Assembly: GCA_003151425.1 (NCBI GenBank)
Contig: PLXO01000084.1
Location: 7,293-44,568, forward strand
Direction: 5' to 3'
DNA length: 37,276 nt
Origin: Acetobacteraceae bacterium
GTDB lineage: Bacteria > Pseudomonadota > Alphaproteobacteria > Acetobacterales > Acetobacteraceae
Both the position numbers and the translations under genes were made by a program. The stretch's first letter is position 1, and every line of letters begins with the position of its first letter. Of the stretch, positions 8,648 to 16,552 are shown piece after piece. A model generated the notes under the pieces. The model had not been told where the DNA came from, did no database searches, and saw only the letters and a list, made by a program, of their open reading frames with translations.

Positions 8648-8990
8648 GGACTGCTCTCCTCCGAAGGCCGCACCAGATCATGCGCGGGTGCGTTGTCAGC
8701 CTAGAACGTGAAATCGGCACAAGGCAATCCGCTCCGGTCCGACGAAGACCTATCCGAAGTGCTATAGCAGGTTCGGGCTGGCTAGACGCACGTACACCTC
8801 TCCCGCTCTTTGCGGGCTAGGGCCGCGAAGAGCGGACCAAGGCCTGCCCCCGAACTCGTTCTGGGGGTCGCGGAGTCGCTATGTTGCGAAGCGAGTCTTG
8901 ATGGCACGAGCCGGCGTGCATGGCCATGGCCGGCTTGAGCATGTCGGGTCATCGGAACCACAATGCGCCGAACGAACCGGAGCAGCAGCC
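8648..8990. other. Divergent intergenic region between MFS and creA (343 bp)
   Basis: No gene is recognised. The region must carry the promoters of the MFS gene (minus) and creA (plus). It also holds a diverged copy of the dispersed repeat (8796-8842) and a short inverted repeat (8847-8854 with 8859-8867). An upstream in-frame ATG at 8898 would extend CreA by 31 residues ahead of its signal peptide and is not credible. Confidence 0.6.
8796..8867. repeat. Dispersed GC-rich hairpin repeat, copy B (diverged)
   Basis: The inner part GGCCGCGAAGAGCGGACCAA (8821-8840) matches the inner hairpin of copy A with two extra bases. It is flanked by C-rich sequence and followed by CCCCCGAA...TTCTGGGGG (8847-8867), another small hairpin. 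It sits between two genes. Confidence 0.5.
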
Positions 8991-9461
8991 ATGAAGACAG
9001 TCGCAGTAGCCGCCGTTGCAGCATCGATCCTTGCGGCCCCGTTCCTTGCACCATCGTCTTACGCGCAGACGCGTATCGATTCGATCAACACCAACTTTCG
9101 CTGGCTCGGGCCGGACGACAAGATCGTCGTCGAACGCTACGACGATCCCAAGGTGCAGAATGTCTCGTGCTACATGTCGCGCGCGGAAACAGGTGGGATC
9201 AAAGGCGGGATCGGCATTGCCGAGGACCCGAGCCGCTTCTCCATCGCCTGTCGCGCCGTTGGCCAGGTCAGCATGCCGTCCAGCCTGCCGCGATCGGAGG
9301 TGATCGGCTTCGCGTCGGCCTCGCTGTTCTTCAAGAGCTTCCAGATCCACCGCGCGATCGACCCCGAGAAACACGTGTTGGTCTATACCGTGGTCAGCAC
9401 GAAGCTGATCAACGGTTCGCCGTTCAACAGCATCAGCGTCGTTCCGCTCGACGTGCGATAG
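8991..9461 (+). CDS. creA: CreA family periplasmic protein
   Basis: This 156-residue protein matches CreA in length and pattern: signal peptide (residues ~1-24, ending SYAQ), then RIDSINTNFRWLGPDDKIVVERYDDPKVQNVSCYMSRAETGG in pieces (WLGPDDKIVVE; DDPKV.NVSCYMS), FSIACRAVGQV, and a C-terminal stretch with FFKSFQIHRAIDPEKHVLVYTVVS. CreA is widespread in proteobacteria and named after E. coli creABCD, but its molecular role is not established. There are no creBCD genes here. The ATG at 8991 was chosen because it starts the signal peptide. Two cysteines in the mature part could form a disulfide. It appears monocistronic. Confidence 0.9.
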   Translation: MKTVAVAAVAASILAAPFLAPSSYAQTRIDSINTNFRWLGPDDKIVVERYDDPKVQNVSCYMSRAETGGIKGGIGIAEDPSRFSIACRAVGQVSMPSSLPRSEVIGFASASLFFKSFQIHRAIDPEKHVLVYTVVSTKLINGSPFNSISVVPLDVR

Positions 9462-9482
9462 CGCCATGCAAATGCGGCTACC

Positions 9483-10688
9483 CTACGCCGCCGTCATCCG
9501 CCGCTCACAGTCCGCCGCCGCCAGTCGTTCCGGCTGCAGTGCGGTGCCTAATCCAGCCTTTTGCGAGGGATAGACAAAGCCATCCCTGATGTCGGGCAGG
9601 TCGGTCATCACCTCCTGGTACCAGCCGCTGGTAAAGGCGCGCACCGTCTCCTGCACCAGTGTGTTCGGGCAATTCAGCGAAAGATGCACCGATGCGGTCA
9701 ATACCACGGGCCCCGTGCAATCATGCGGCGCGACCGGCCGGCCCCACGCCTCGGCGAGGGTCGCGATCTTCTTTGCCTCCCCTATGCCGCCGCACCAGGA
9801 CAGATCGAGCATCACCACGTCCACCGCGTCCGCCTGCAAGAACTCCCGAAATGCGCGCCGCGTTGCAAGTGTTTCGCTGGCGCAGATCGGCACGCTGGTA
9901 CGGGCGCGCAGGCTGGCGAGCAGGTCCGCGTTAACCATCTTGATCGGGTCCTCGACCCAGAACGGCCGAAACTCCGCCAGGGCGCGCAGCACGACCTCCG
10001 CGGCCGGCGGCGTCCACAGCGAGTGCAGCTCCGCCATGATGTCCATCTTGCCACCGACGGCGTCGCGGATCTTGCGGAATGGTATCAATGCGTCGTCAAG
10101 GTCGGCGGCAGAAATGAAGTGCCCGTCCGATGCCTCGGCCGCGAAATCAAATGGCCAGATCTTCATCGCCGTGATGCCCTGCTCCAGCAGGGAGTGCGCG
10201 AGCTCGTCGGCTCGGTGCAGGAATGCCTCCAGATCCTCATACGGGCCGCTGGCGCTTGCGGGGTCAACGCCCCAGTTGTCGGTCTTCTGCCCGCTGGCGG
10301 AACGGATGTAGCGGTAGCCGGCGCAGGTGTTGTAGATGCGGACCCGCTCGTGCGACAGACCGCCCAGGCATTGATATAGCGGTTGCCCGGTCGCCTGGCC
10401 GAACAGATCCCACAGCGCGATGTCCACCGCCGACGCAGCGCGCATCTCCACCCCGCTGCCGGAGAAGCCGAGATACTGGGACTGCAACGTCCGCGCGTGA
10501 CGGTCCATCTGCAGCGCCGGCTTGCCAAGTAGCAACGGCGCGACCGTCTCGTGGATATACGCCTCGACCGCGCGCGGCCCGAAGAATGTCTCGCCGAGGC
10601 CAACTAAGCCCGCATCGGTATGGATGTGCAGCCAGAGCAGGTTGGCGAACTCGCCCAGCCGTATTGTCTCGATGCCGGTTATTTTCAT
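9483..10688 (-). CDS. Enolase-superfamily (MR/MLE) acid-sugar dehydratase-like enzyme
   Basis: This 401-residue protein has the capping domain (1-~125) and barrel of the mandelate racemase/muconate lactonising subgroup. Proposed metal ligands are Glu220 (AELHS), Glu246 (WVEDP) and Glu272 (ASET), with His222 and His322 (APHDCTG) as acid/base and Glu347 near the end. Spacings of 26, 26, 50 and 25 equal those I recall for D-galactonate dehydratase (183, 209, 235, 285, 310), and the His two residues after the first ligand is shared; the difference is Glu instead of Asp at the first ligand. Lys176 is the KxW equivalent. Such enzymes dehydrate acid sugars to 2-keto-3-deoxy acids. It is the third gene of the leftward set, 68 bp after the ThDP enzyme. 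The exact substrate is unknown. Confidence 0.85.
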   Translation of the reverse strand: MKITGIETIRLGEFANLLWLHIHTDAGLVGLGETFFGPRAVEAYIHETVAPLLLGKPALQMDRHARTLQSQYLGFSGSGVEMRAASAVDIALWDLFGQATGQPLYQCLGGLSHERVRIYNTCAGYRYIRSASGQKTDNWGVDPASASGPYEDLEAFLHRADELAHSLLEQGITAMKIWPFDFAAEASDGHFISAADLDDALIPFRKIRDAVGGKMDIMAELHSLWTPPAAEVVLRALAEFRPFWVEDPIKMVNADLLASLRARTSVPICASETLATRRAFREFLQADAVDVVMLDLSWCGGIGEAKKIATLAEAWGRPVAPHDCTGPVVLTASVHLSLNCPNTLVQETVRAFTSGWYQEVMTDLPDIRDGFVYPSQKAGLGTALQPERLAAADCERRMTAA

Positions 10689-10756
10689 GGCATTGCTCCC
10701 GTTCAGCCTTGGGCGTTCACGCGCATCGCTCAATGTCCTGGTCGCTCTGATCGTGC

Positions 10757-12448
10757 TCACGCCCCCGCTGGCAGCCAGGGTTCCGGGGCGCGCGCATTGA
10801 TATCGGTCGCGACATCGACCACCACGGTCTCGTCCGACACCAGCGCGTCGCGCAGCGCGGGTGCGATCTGCGACGGCTCTTCCACGCGGATGCCGCGCAC
10901 GCCGAAGGCCCGCGCCAGGTCGGCGAAGTTGGTCGGCCCGAACCGCACCAACTCCGCCACGTCGCCCGGCTTGTTGCCCTGCATGCGCTGGATGTTTGGC
11001 CAGCCCTGGCCGAAGCCCGAGTTGTTGTTCACCACCAGCACCACGGCAATCCCACGTCGGCGGGCCGTCTCCAGTTCGGTTGCGTGATAATACAGCGCCC
11101 CATCGCCCGACCAGCAGATTACCTTGCGTTTTCCCGCAGCGCATTTCGCACCCAGCGACGCCGGAAAGGCCCATCCCAGCGAGCCCGCCGCGCGCAGATA
11201 GGTCTGCGACGTGCCATTTAGCTCGATCAGCGTGCTGGTCCAGATGCCCGAATACCCAGTGTCTGCCACCAGAATCCCATCCTCCGGCAGAGCCGCGGTG
11301 ATTTCGGCGCACAGCCGGTCCGGCAGAATCGGCGCAGCGTTGCTGCCAAGCAATGGCGCCCGCGCCTCCCGCCACGCCGTAACGATGCCGCGTGCTCGCT
11401 CGGCAAATGCCGTGTCGCGCACAGGCTTCCCCAGCGCCACCAGCAGCTTCGCCAGCGTCGCCTTCGGATCGCCCATCAGCCCGAGCGTGTTGCCATACGA
11501 CCGCCCAAGTTCCAACGGATTTATATCGATCTGCACGACCTGCGTATCGATCGTCGGGATGCGCCAGGTGTGCGTCACCTGATCCCCGGTGTGGCAGCCG
11601 ACGAACAGCACCAGTTCGGCCTCGTGCACGATCTGGTTGGCGGGTGGCGCGGCATAGTTGCCGACGCAGCCAATCGACAGCGCATGACGCGTCGGGATAA
11701 TGCCACGCGCGCCGAGCGAGGTGCCGATCGGCGCCGCCAGCGCCTGCCCCAGCGCCAGCAGCTCCGGGCCGGCTTGTGACGCCATCGCACCTGCCCCCGC
11801 AACAATCGCAATCCGCCCGGCGGTGCGCAGCACGGCGGCGGCCCGCTCGATCTCGTCATCCGCCGGTGTCGGCCGATACGGCGGCATGCGAAGTTGCAGC
11901 GCCGAATCGGCGACGGCTGCCTCATGCACCGCGCCAGTCTCGATGATCTCGGCCTGCAACCCATTCAAGTCGAGATGCGCCGGCCGCGGCGTGCCGGTCA
12001 TCGCCGCACGCCACGCCTGACGCAATAGCCGCGGCAGGTCGGCTGCGCTGTCCACCTGGGCGTCGAACTTGGTCACCGATGCGAACAGTGGCGCGTGCGG
12101 AATCTCCTGATAGGCATTGCGATGTTGATGCGCCGGCTGCTTGTGGCCGGTCAGCGCGATCACCGGCGAGTGGCCCAGATACGCATCCTGCAACCCCGCC
12201 GCCATATTCGCCGCGCCGACAGACTGCGCGAAGCAGATGCCCGGTCGCCCGGCGACGCGCGCATAGCCATCGGCCATGTAGACGGCGGATTTCTCCGCAT
12301 GCGCCAACACCCGCGTAACCCCCAGCGTGCCCAACTCGATCAGCGTGCGCCGCAGCACCGCATCGATAAAAAACACATGCGTGGTGCCATTCGCGGCCAG
12401 CGTGCGCGCCAGCCATTCCGCGCCGGTGAGCGCCTCGCTCTGGCTCAT
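10757..12448 (-). CDS. Thiamine-diphosphate-dependent enzyme, acetolactate synthase/benzoylformate decarboxylase-like
   Basis: This 563-residue protein has the three-domain ThDP layout: the Pyr domain (1-~170) with catalytic Glu52 in AHAEKSAVYMADGYAR, a central nucleotide-binding-like domain (~195-330), and the PP domain with the GDG...NN cofactor motif (GDGALYYHATELETA, then VVNNNSGFGQG). It keeps all residues for ThDP binding. Family members decarboxylate or ligate 2-oxo acids; the subtype is not clear, and there is no small regulatory subunit gene as for true acetolactate synthase. Its ATG overlaps the upstream enoyl-CoA hydratase stop (ATGA), showing coupling. With the dehydratase downstream and the aldolase across the divergent promoter, it may act on a 2-oxo acid produced in the pathway. 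Confidence 0.88.
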   Translation of the reverse strand: MSQSEALTGAEWLARTLAANGTTHVFFIDAVLRRTLIELGTLGVTRVLAHAEKSAVYMADGYARVAGRPGICFAQSVGAANMAAGLQDAYLGHSPVIALTGHKQPAHQHRNAYQEIPHAPLFASVTKFDAQVDSAADLPRLLRQAWRAAMTGTPRPAHLDLNGLQAEIIETGAVHEAAVADSALQLRMPPYRPTPADDEIERAAAVLRTAGRIAIVAGAGAMASQAGPELLALGQALAAPIGTSLGARGIIPTRHALSIGCVGNYAAPPANQIVHEAELVLFVGCHTGDQVTHTWRIPTIDTQVVQIDINPLELGRSYGNTLGLMGDPKATLAKLLVALGKPVRDTAFAERARGIVTAWREARAPLLGSNAAPILPDRLCAEITAALPEDGILVADTGYSGIWTSTLIELNGTSQTYLRAAGSLGWAFPASLGAKCAAGKRKVICWSGDGALYYHATELETARRRGIAVVLVVNNNSGFGQGWPNIQRMQGNKPGDVAELVRFGPTNFADLARAFGVRGIRVEEPSQIAPALRDALVSDETVVVDVATDINARAPEPWLPAGA

Positions 12449-13251
12449 GCGGTGTTTCCTCCGTGTGACAAGCCAAGCTTACGTCGGCGCATGGCATCGA
12501 GGAACCCGCCCATCATCCGCGCGGGCTCGTCGCTGTCCCACGACGCCGCGAAGCAGTCGATGCCGCGCTGGATCGCATCGCGCATCGACAGGTTTTCCCA
12601 AGTCTGGATCAGTGCCTTCTGAGCGCTGATCGCCCGAGGTCCGCACGCCAGCATCGCCGCAACCCGGCGTTCCACCGCTTCATCCAGCCCCTCCGGCGCC
12701 ACCACCTGCGCGACCAAGCCCCAACGCTCGGCGGTCGCCGCGTCGATCGTCTCCCCGGTCAGCAGCAGTTCGCGCGTGCGCCCCCAGCCGATCAACTGCG
12801 GCAGCAGCGCGGCCTCCACCACCGAGGGGATGCCGATCCGCACCTCCGGCATGCCAAACGTGGCGTCGGACGCGGCGACTCGCATGTCGCACGCGGCGGC
12901 AACTTCCAGCCCGGCACCCAGCACGTAGCCCTGGATGCGCGCAATGACCGGCACCGGCAGCCGGCGGAACACGTCGCAACTCCGATGCACCAGTGTGATG
13001 AAGTCGCGCGCGGACCGAGCATCAAGCGTCGCCATCTCGGTGATATCGGCACCACCGATAAAGGCCCGCGTGCCAGCCCCGCGCAGAACCACCACCCGCA
13101 GCGTTGGCTGGTCCGCCAGCGCCTCGACCGCGTCGATCAGTGCCGTCATCACCGCACGGTTCAGCGTGTTGAGCTTCGCCGCGTTGGCGATAGTGACGCA
13201 GGCCACCCCGCGCGCATCGAGGCTGACTTCGATCCAATCGAGCTGTGGCAT
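12445..13251 (-). CDS. Enoyl-CoA hydratase/isomerase family protein
   Basis: This 268-residue crotonase-fold protein has both oxyanion-hole segments: GTRAFIGGADITEM (about residues 60-72) and IQGYVLGAGLEVAAACDMRVA (about 105-125). An acidic residue sits at the usual positions in GLEV and MPEVRIGIPS. Instead of the common PGGGGT after IGI it has PSVVEAALLPQLIGWGR, a variant of CoA-ligand-processing crotonases such as feruloyl-CoA hydratase-like proteins. The ATG at 13251 (MPQLDWIEV) is preceded by AGGAG; the longer frame adds ten unlikely residues. It is the first gene of the leftward set, 87 bp from the divergent TRAP operon. The presence of a CoA-dependent enzyme means the pathway may pass through an acyl-CoA. 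Confidence 0.87.
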   Translation of the reverse strand: MPQLDWIEVSLDARGVACVTIANAAKLNTLNRAVMTALIDAVEALADQPTLRVVVLRGAGTRAFIGGADITEMATLDARSARDFITLVHRSCDVFRRLPVPVIARIQGYVLGAGLEVAAACDMRVAASDATFGMPEVRIGIPSVVEAALLPQLIGWGRTRELLLTGETIDAATAERWGLVAQVVAPEGLDEAVERRVAAMLACGPRAISAQKALIQTWENLSMRDAIQRGIDCFAASWDSDEPARMMGGFLDAMRRRKLGLSHGGNTA

Positions 13252-13338
13252 GGGCTTCTCCTGCTTGCCGCGCCGCAGCATGGACGTGGCCGGAGCGGCC
13301 CGCTAGGGTACGGCACACACCAAAGGGGGAAGCGAATT
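13252..13338. promoter_or_regulatory. Divergent promoter region, hydratase set versus TRAP set
   Basis: This 87-bp gap is the only space for promoters of both the leftward enzyme set and the rightward transporter/aldolase set. I could not find a clear -35/-10 pair or operator palindrome, but shared control of the two sets would act here. The dctP ribosome-binding site (AAAGGGGGAAG) occupies its right end and the hydratase AGGAG its left end. Confidence 0.5.
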
Positions 13339-14340
13339 ATGCGGCACACGCGCATCGGGCGGCGGGCATTCGGCGCGGGTCTGGCGACGACTGCGATCGC
13401 GCGCCCGGCCTTTGCCCAGGCCAAGCACTACAGCTTCGGCTACGACCAGCCGCACACCACCGCCTACGGAATCGGCGCCGATCTGTTCGCCGGCAAGCTG
13501 GCCGAAGTCAGCAAGGGCAGCATGATCATCGATCAATTTCCCGGCGCGCAGCTCGGCCAGGAGCCGCAGATGTTACAGAAGATCCGGACCGGCGACATCG
13601 ATTTCATGTTCAGCGCTTCGGCCAACGCCGCGACCATCTCGCCGCAGTCAGGCGTTTTGTCGATCCACTTTCTGTTCCGCTCCGAGGACCATTTGGTGAA
13701 GGGCGTCGCGACGCCGGCGCTGGTGGACGCGATCCGCGCGATGTTCGCCGACACGGTGAAGGACGCGCACTGCCTGACCTTGCTGACGCTCGGCCTGCGC
13801 AACCTGTACGGCAAGAAAGAGATCCACAACATCGCCGACATCAGGAATCTGAAGATCCGCGTGCAGGCGACGCCGACCGAGGACGCAATGTTCCCCGCAT
13901 ATGGTGCGCAAACCGTGCACATGCCGTTTGGCTCGGTCTACACCAGCTTGCAGACCGGCGTGATCGACATGGCCGAAAACGGCATCAACGTCTACGACAG
14001 CAACAAGCATTACGAAGTCGCGCCGATCATGTCGCTGACCGGGCACGAGGCGAACTGCAACCTGCTTTGGATCAGCGACAAGGTCTGGAGCGCGCTGTCC
14101 GCCGAGCAGCAAGGCTGGGTCACGGCGGCCGCCACCGAGGTCGCCACCAAGGAACCCGCGATGGCGATCGACCTCGAGCACAAATCCCGCGCCAAGCTGG
14201 AGAAGATGGGCGTGAAGTTCGTCGATCCGGTGGACAAGTCGGGTTTCATCAGCGTGGCACAACCGTTGCAGGAAAAGATCGCGGCGGATCTCGGGCCACA
14301 CGCGACCAAGATCCTGCAGATCTGTCGCTCGATCACCTAG
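13339..14340 (+). CDS. dctP: TRAP transporter substrate-binding protein DctP
   Basis: This 333-residue periplasmic binding protein delivers an organic acid to the DctQM pair encoded next. Residues 1-26 form a signal peptide with twin arginines (TRIGRRAFGAG), so export by Tat is likely. The family pattern is clear: YDQPHTTAYGIGADLFAGKLAE, FPGAQLGQEPQMLQKIRTGDIDF, LKIRVQATPTEDAMF with Arg174 as the carboxylate-clamp arginine, then MPFGSVYTSLQTGVIDMAEN. The Arg strongly suggests a carboxylate ligand. A long opening upstream crosses the divergent promoter; the ATG at 13339 behind AAAGGGGGAAG was preferred. A copy of the dispersed repeat separates it from dctQ, perhaps allowing higher expression of the binding protein. 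Confidence 0.93.
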   Translation: MRHTRIGRRAFGAGLATTAIARPAFAQAKHYSFGYDQPHTTAYGIGADLFAGKLAEVSKGSMIIDQFPGAQLGQEPQMLQKIRTGDIDFMFSASANAATISPQSGVLSIHFLFRSEDHLVKGVATPALVDAIRAMFADTVKDAHCLTLLTLGLRNLYGKKEIHNIADIRNLKIRVQATPTEDAMFPAYGAQTVHMPFGSVYTSLQTGVIDMAENGINVYDSNKHYEVAPIMSLTGHEANCNLLWISDKVWSALSAEQQGWVTAAATEVATKEPAMAIDLEHKSRAKLEKMGVKFVDPVDKSGFISVAQPLQEKIAADLGPHATKILQICRSIT

Positions 14341-14361
14341 GTGATGCGTTTACGCAACGAC

Positions 14362-14400
14362 ACTCCCCCTCCCCTTGAGGGAGGGGGCAGGGGGAGGGGT
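14362..14400. repeat. Dispersed GC-rich hairpin repeat, copy C, between dctP and dctQ
   Basis: The sequence starts ACTCCCCCTCCCCTTGAGGG and ends CAGGGGGAGGGGT, so its arms pair over about 12 bases. It matches the outer arms of the copy at 584-641 but lacks that copy's inner hairpin. It begins 22 bases after the dctP stop, where a stable hairpin could stabilise or attenuate the operon transcript. Confidence 0.6.
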
Positions 14401-14456
14401 CTGCGTCAGCATGGTGCGGGCGCATCCCACATCGATAACCCCATGACCTTCCCCCC

Positions 14457-15002
14457 ATGACCGACAGCATTGTTCTCGCCACCGACCGGCACCTGAAATG
14501 GCACGCCTTCGATCCGATCGAGCGCGTGCTGATGCTGCTGTGCGGCGTATGTCTGACCGGCTTCACCGCCTCGACTCTGATCGACGTCGTAACGCGGGAG
14601 GTCGGCCATCCCCTACTGTCGCTGCAGGAGGTGACCTCCGCGTTCTTCATCTATGGCATCTTCATCGGCAGTGCGGTGGCGACGCGGCGCAACGACCATC
14701 TGTTCCTGTCGGCCATCACCGAGCAGATGCACGGCGCGATACGGCGCGTCGTCGAGGTGTTCAACCGCCTGGTGGTGTTGTGCGTCGGCCTGGCAATGGT
14801 GGTGTTCGGCTGGCAGAACTTCCTGACTGGGTTTGGCAGCTTCCGTATGCCCTCGATGCTGCCGATCGCCTACCTCTACATCGCCATCCCGGTCTGCGGT
14901 GCTCTGGTCGCGCTGTTCGCGTTCGAGCAGATCGTCAACGGCTGGCGAAACGGCTTCGCCGCGCCGCAAGGCGAAGGCCCGGCACGGGACGTCGGGATAT
15001 GA
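14457..15002 (+). CDS. dctQ: TRAP transporter small permease DctQ
   Basis: This 181-residue inner-membrane protein has the four-helix layout of DctQ: helices at about residues 21-43, 55-75, 95-115 and 133-155. The segment GHPLLSLQEVTSAFFIYGIFIGSAVATRRNDHLFL (in pieces LLSLQEV; GIFIGSA; RRNDHLFLS) corresponds to the conserved Q-E-V and R-x-x-x-H-L positions of the family. It forms the membrane part together with DctM. The ATG at 14457 has no strong Shine-Dalgarno sequence. It is followed by dctM after 46 bp. Its C-terminal tail (165-181) is polar and cytoplasmic. Confidence 0.88.
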   Translation: MTDSIVLATDRHLKWHAFDPIERVLMLLCGVCLTGFTASTLIDVVTREVGHPLLSLQEVTSAFFIYGIFIGSAVATRRNDHLFLSAITEQMHGAIRRVVEVFNRLVVLCVGLAMVVFGWQNFLTGFGSFRMPSMLPIAYLYIAIPVCGALVALFAFEQIVNGWRNGFAAPQGEGPARDVGI

Positions 15003-15048
15003 GGCACTGGCAATCCGTGTGCCTCCCGGAACGACCGGCCGCACCGGC

Positions 15049-16392
15049 ATGAGCACGTCAAACAGCCTCCTGCTGCTGCTCATGACCGTGCTGTTCCTTA
15101 CGCTCGGCTATCTCGGGGTGCCGGTCGCCTTCGCGCTGATCGCCGGCGTGCTGGTAGGCACCGTGTTCACCCCGATCACCATGCAGTCGATGGTTGCGCA
15201 ACTGTTCAACGGGTGTGACTCCGAAGCGCTGATGGCGATCCCGTTCTTCCTGCTGGTGGGCGAGATGATGACCTCGGCCAACGTCGTCATCCGCATCGCC
15301 GAACTGTCGCAGGCGCTGGTTGGCCATATCCGCGGCGGCCTCGCCCAGGTCACCACCGTTTTCTCGATGTTCTTCTCCGGCATGTCCGGCTCGTCCTCGG
15401 CCGACGTCGCGGTGCTCAGCCGCACCATGGCAAAACCGATGGCACAGGAAGGCTACCGGCCGGCGTTCACCGCGGCACTGATCGCCGCTGCTTCCACCAT
15501 CGCGGCACTGGTACCGCCCTCGATCATGGCGGTGGTCTATGGCGCGATCGGCAATGTCTCGATCGCCGGCCTGTTCCTCGGCGGCATCGTTCCGGGCCTG
15601 ATGATTGGATTCGGCCTGATGATCTATTGCTATTTCTTCGGCCCCGCGGGGTTCCGCCGTCCGCGATCGACCTTCCGCGGCATGGCGAAGGCCGCTTCGG
15701 CGGCGGCGCTGCCGCTGTTCATCCCGGTTATCCTGCTGGGCGGCATCATGACCGGCTGGTTTACGCCAACCGAGGCGGGCGTCATCGCCATCACCTACAT
15801 CCTGCTGGTGGTTATCCCCTTCCTCAATCCCGGACACCTCAAGCACGTACCACGCGATTTCGTGCACGCCGGCATGATTTACTCGCTGCCGATGATCACG
15901 ATCGCCGCTGCCTCGGCATTCGGCTGGATGCTCGCCTACCTGCGCGGCCCGATGGTCGTTTCCAGCTGGATCAGCGGCGTTTCCAACAACGACCCGCATC
16001 GCGTGATGTTCCTGCTGGTGGCGGTCTTCGTCATCGTCGGCGACTTCATCGAGCCGGTGCCGGCGATCATTATTTTCATGCCGGTGGTGACCGCCCTGAC
16101 CGACTCCGCAAACATCAACGCGGTGCATATGGGCGTGGTGCTGATCGTTACTTTGGCGTTCGGCCTCATCACCCCGCCCTACGGCCTGGCGCTGCTGATG
16201 GCGTCGAAATTCATTGGCGTCCCCTTCTCCGCCGCATTGCGCGCATCGCTGCCGATCTACGTCGTCTTCTTTGCCACCATCGCCTTCACCATCTTCTTCC
16301 CGGACGCAATCCTGTGGCTGCCGAAGCACGTGTTTCCAGAATCGGTCGGCTGCTTCAAGTCGCCGGCCGGTGTGGGTTATATCTGTCCATAG
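15049..16392 (+). CDS. dctM: TRAP transporter large permease DctM
   Basis: This 447-residue inner-membrane protein is the sodium-driven elevator-type transport subunit of the TRAP system. It has about eleven to twelve helices and family motifs: LGVPVAFALIAGVLVG near the N-terminus, ALMAIPFFLLVGEMMTSANV, FFSGMSGSSSADVAVLS (first substrate/ion-binding hairpin), ALIAAASTIAALVPPSIMAVVYG, and GLITPPYGLALLMASK near the end. The ATG at 15049 begins right before the first helix; the frame is open further upstream but overlaps dctQ without family match. The C-terminus (VFPESVGCFKSPAGVGYICP) is slightly longer than average. With dctP and dctQ it completes a carboxylate uptake system for the local catabolic genes. 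Confidence 0.92.
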   Translation: MSTSNSLLLLLMTVLFLTLGYLGVPVAFALIAGVLVGTVFTPITMQSMVAQLFNGCDSEALMAIPFFLLVGEMMTSANVVIRIAELSQALVGHIRGGLAQVTTVFSMFFSGMSGSSSADVAVLSRTMAKPMAQEGYRPAFTAALIAAASTIAALVPPSIMAVVYGAIGNVSIAGLFLGGIVPGLMIGFGLMIYCYFFGPAGFRRPRSTFRGMAKAASAAALPLFIPVILLGGIMTGWFTPTEAGVIAITYILLVVIPFLNPGHLKHVPRDFVHAGMIYSLPMITIAAASAFGWMLAYLRGPMVVSSWISGVSNNDPHRVMFLLVAVFVIVGDFIEPVPAIIIFMPVVTALTDSANINAVHMGVVLIVTLAFGLITPPYGLALLMASKFIGVPFSAALRASLPIYVVFFATIAFTIFFPDAILWLPKHVFPESVGCFKSPAGVGYICP

Positions 16393-16482
16393 CAGTCGGA
16401 AGGCCGAGAAAACGGTAGACCCTCGTACACTGGCGCTCTACGCCGATGGCGCACCAACCCGCTGAAGGGGGCGGGCTGATGT

Positions 16483-16509
16483 CCCACCCTCGACCGGTTC
16501 GGGCGTGGG
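16483..16509. repeat. REP-like palindrome between dctM and the hydrolase gene
   Basis: CCCAC and GTGGG flank a core with CTCGACCGGTTCGGG. Sequences of this type occur as short intergenic palindromes in many alphaproteobacteria. Only one copy is in the window, so repeat status rests on recall and not on local recurrence. Confidence 0.35.
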
Positions 16510-16552
16510 TGATAGCGTCCGCGGTCTGTTACATGGCTCGCGGGGCACGCAG

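Noticed and set aside
15058..16329. A 423-codon open frame antisense to dctM
   Set aside because: The product is an Arg/His/Asp/Gln-rich sequence with no motif; dctM on the other strand is unmistakable.
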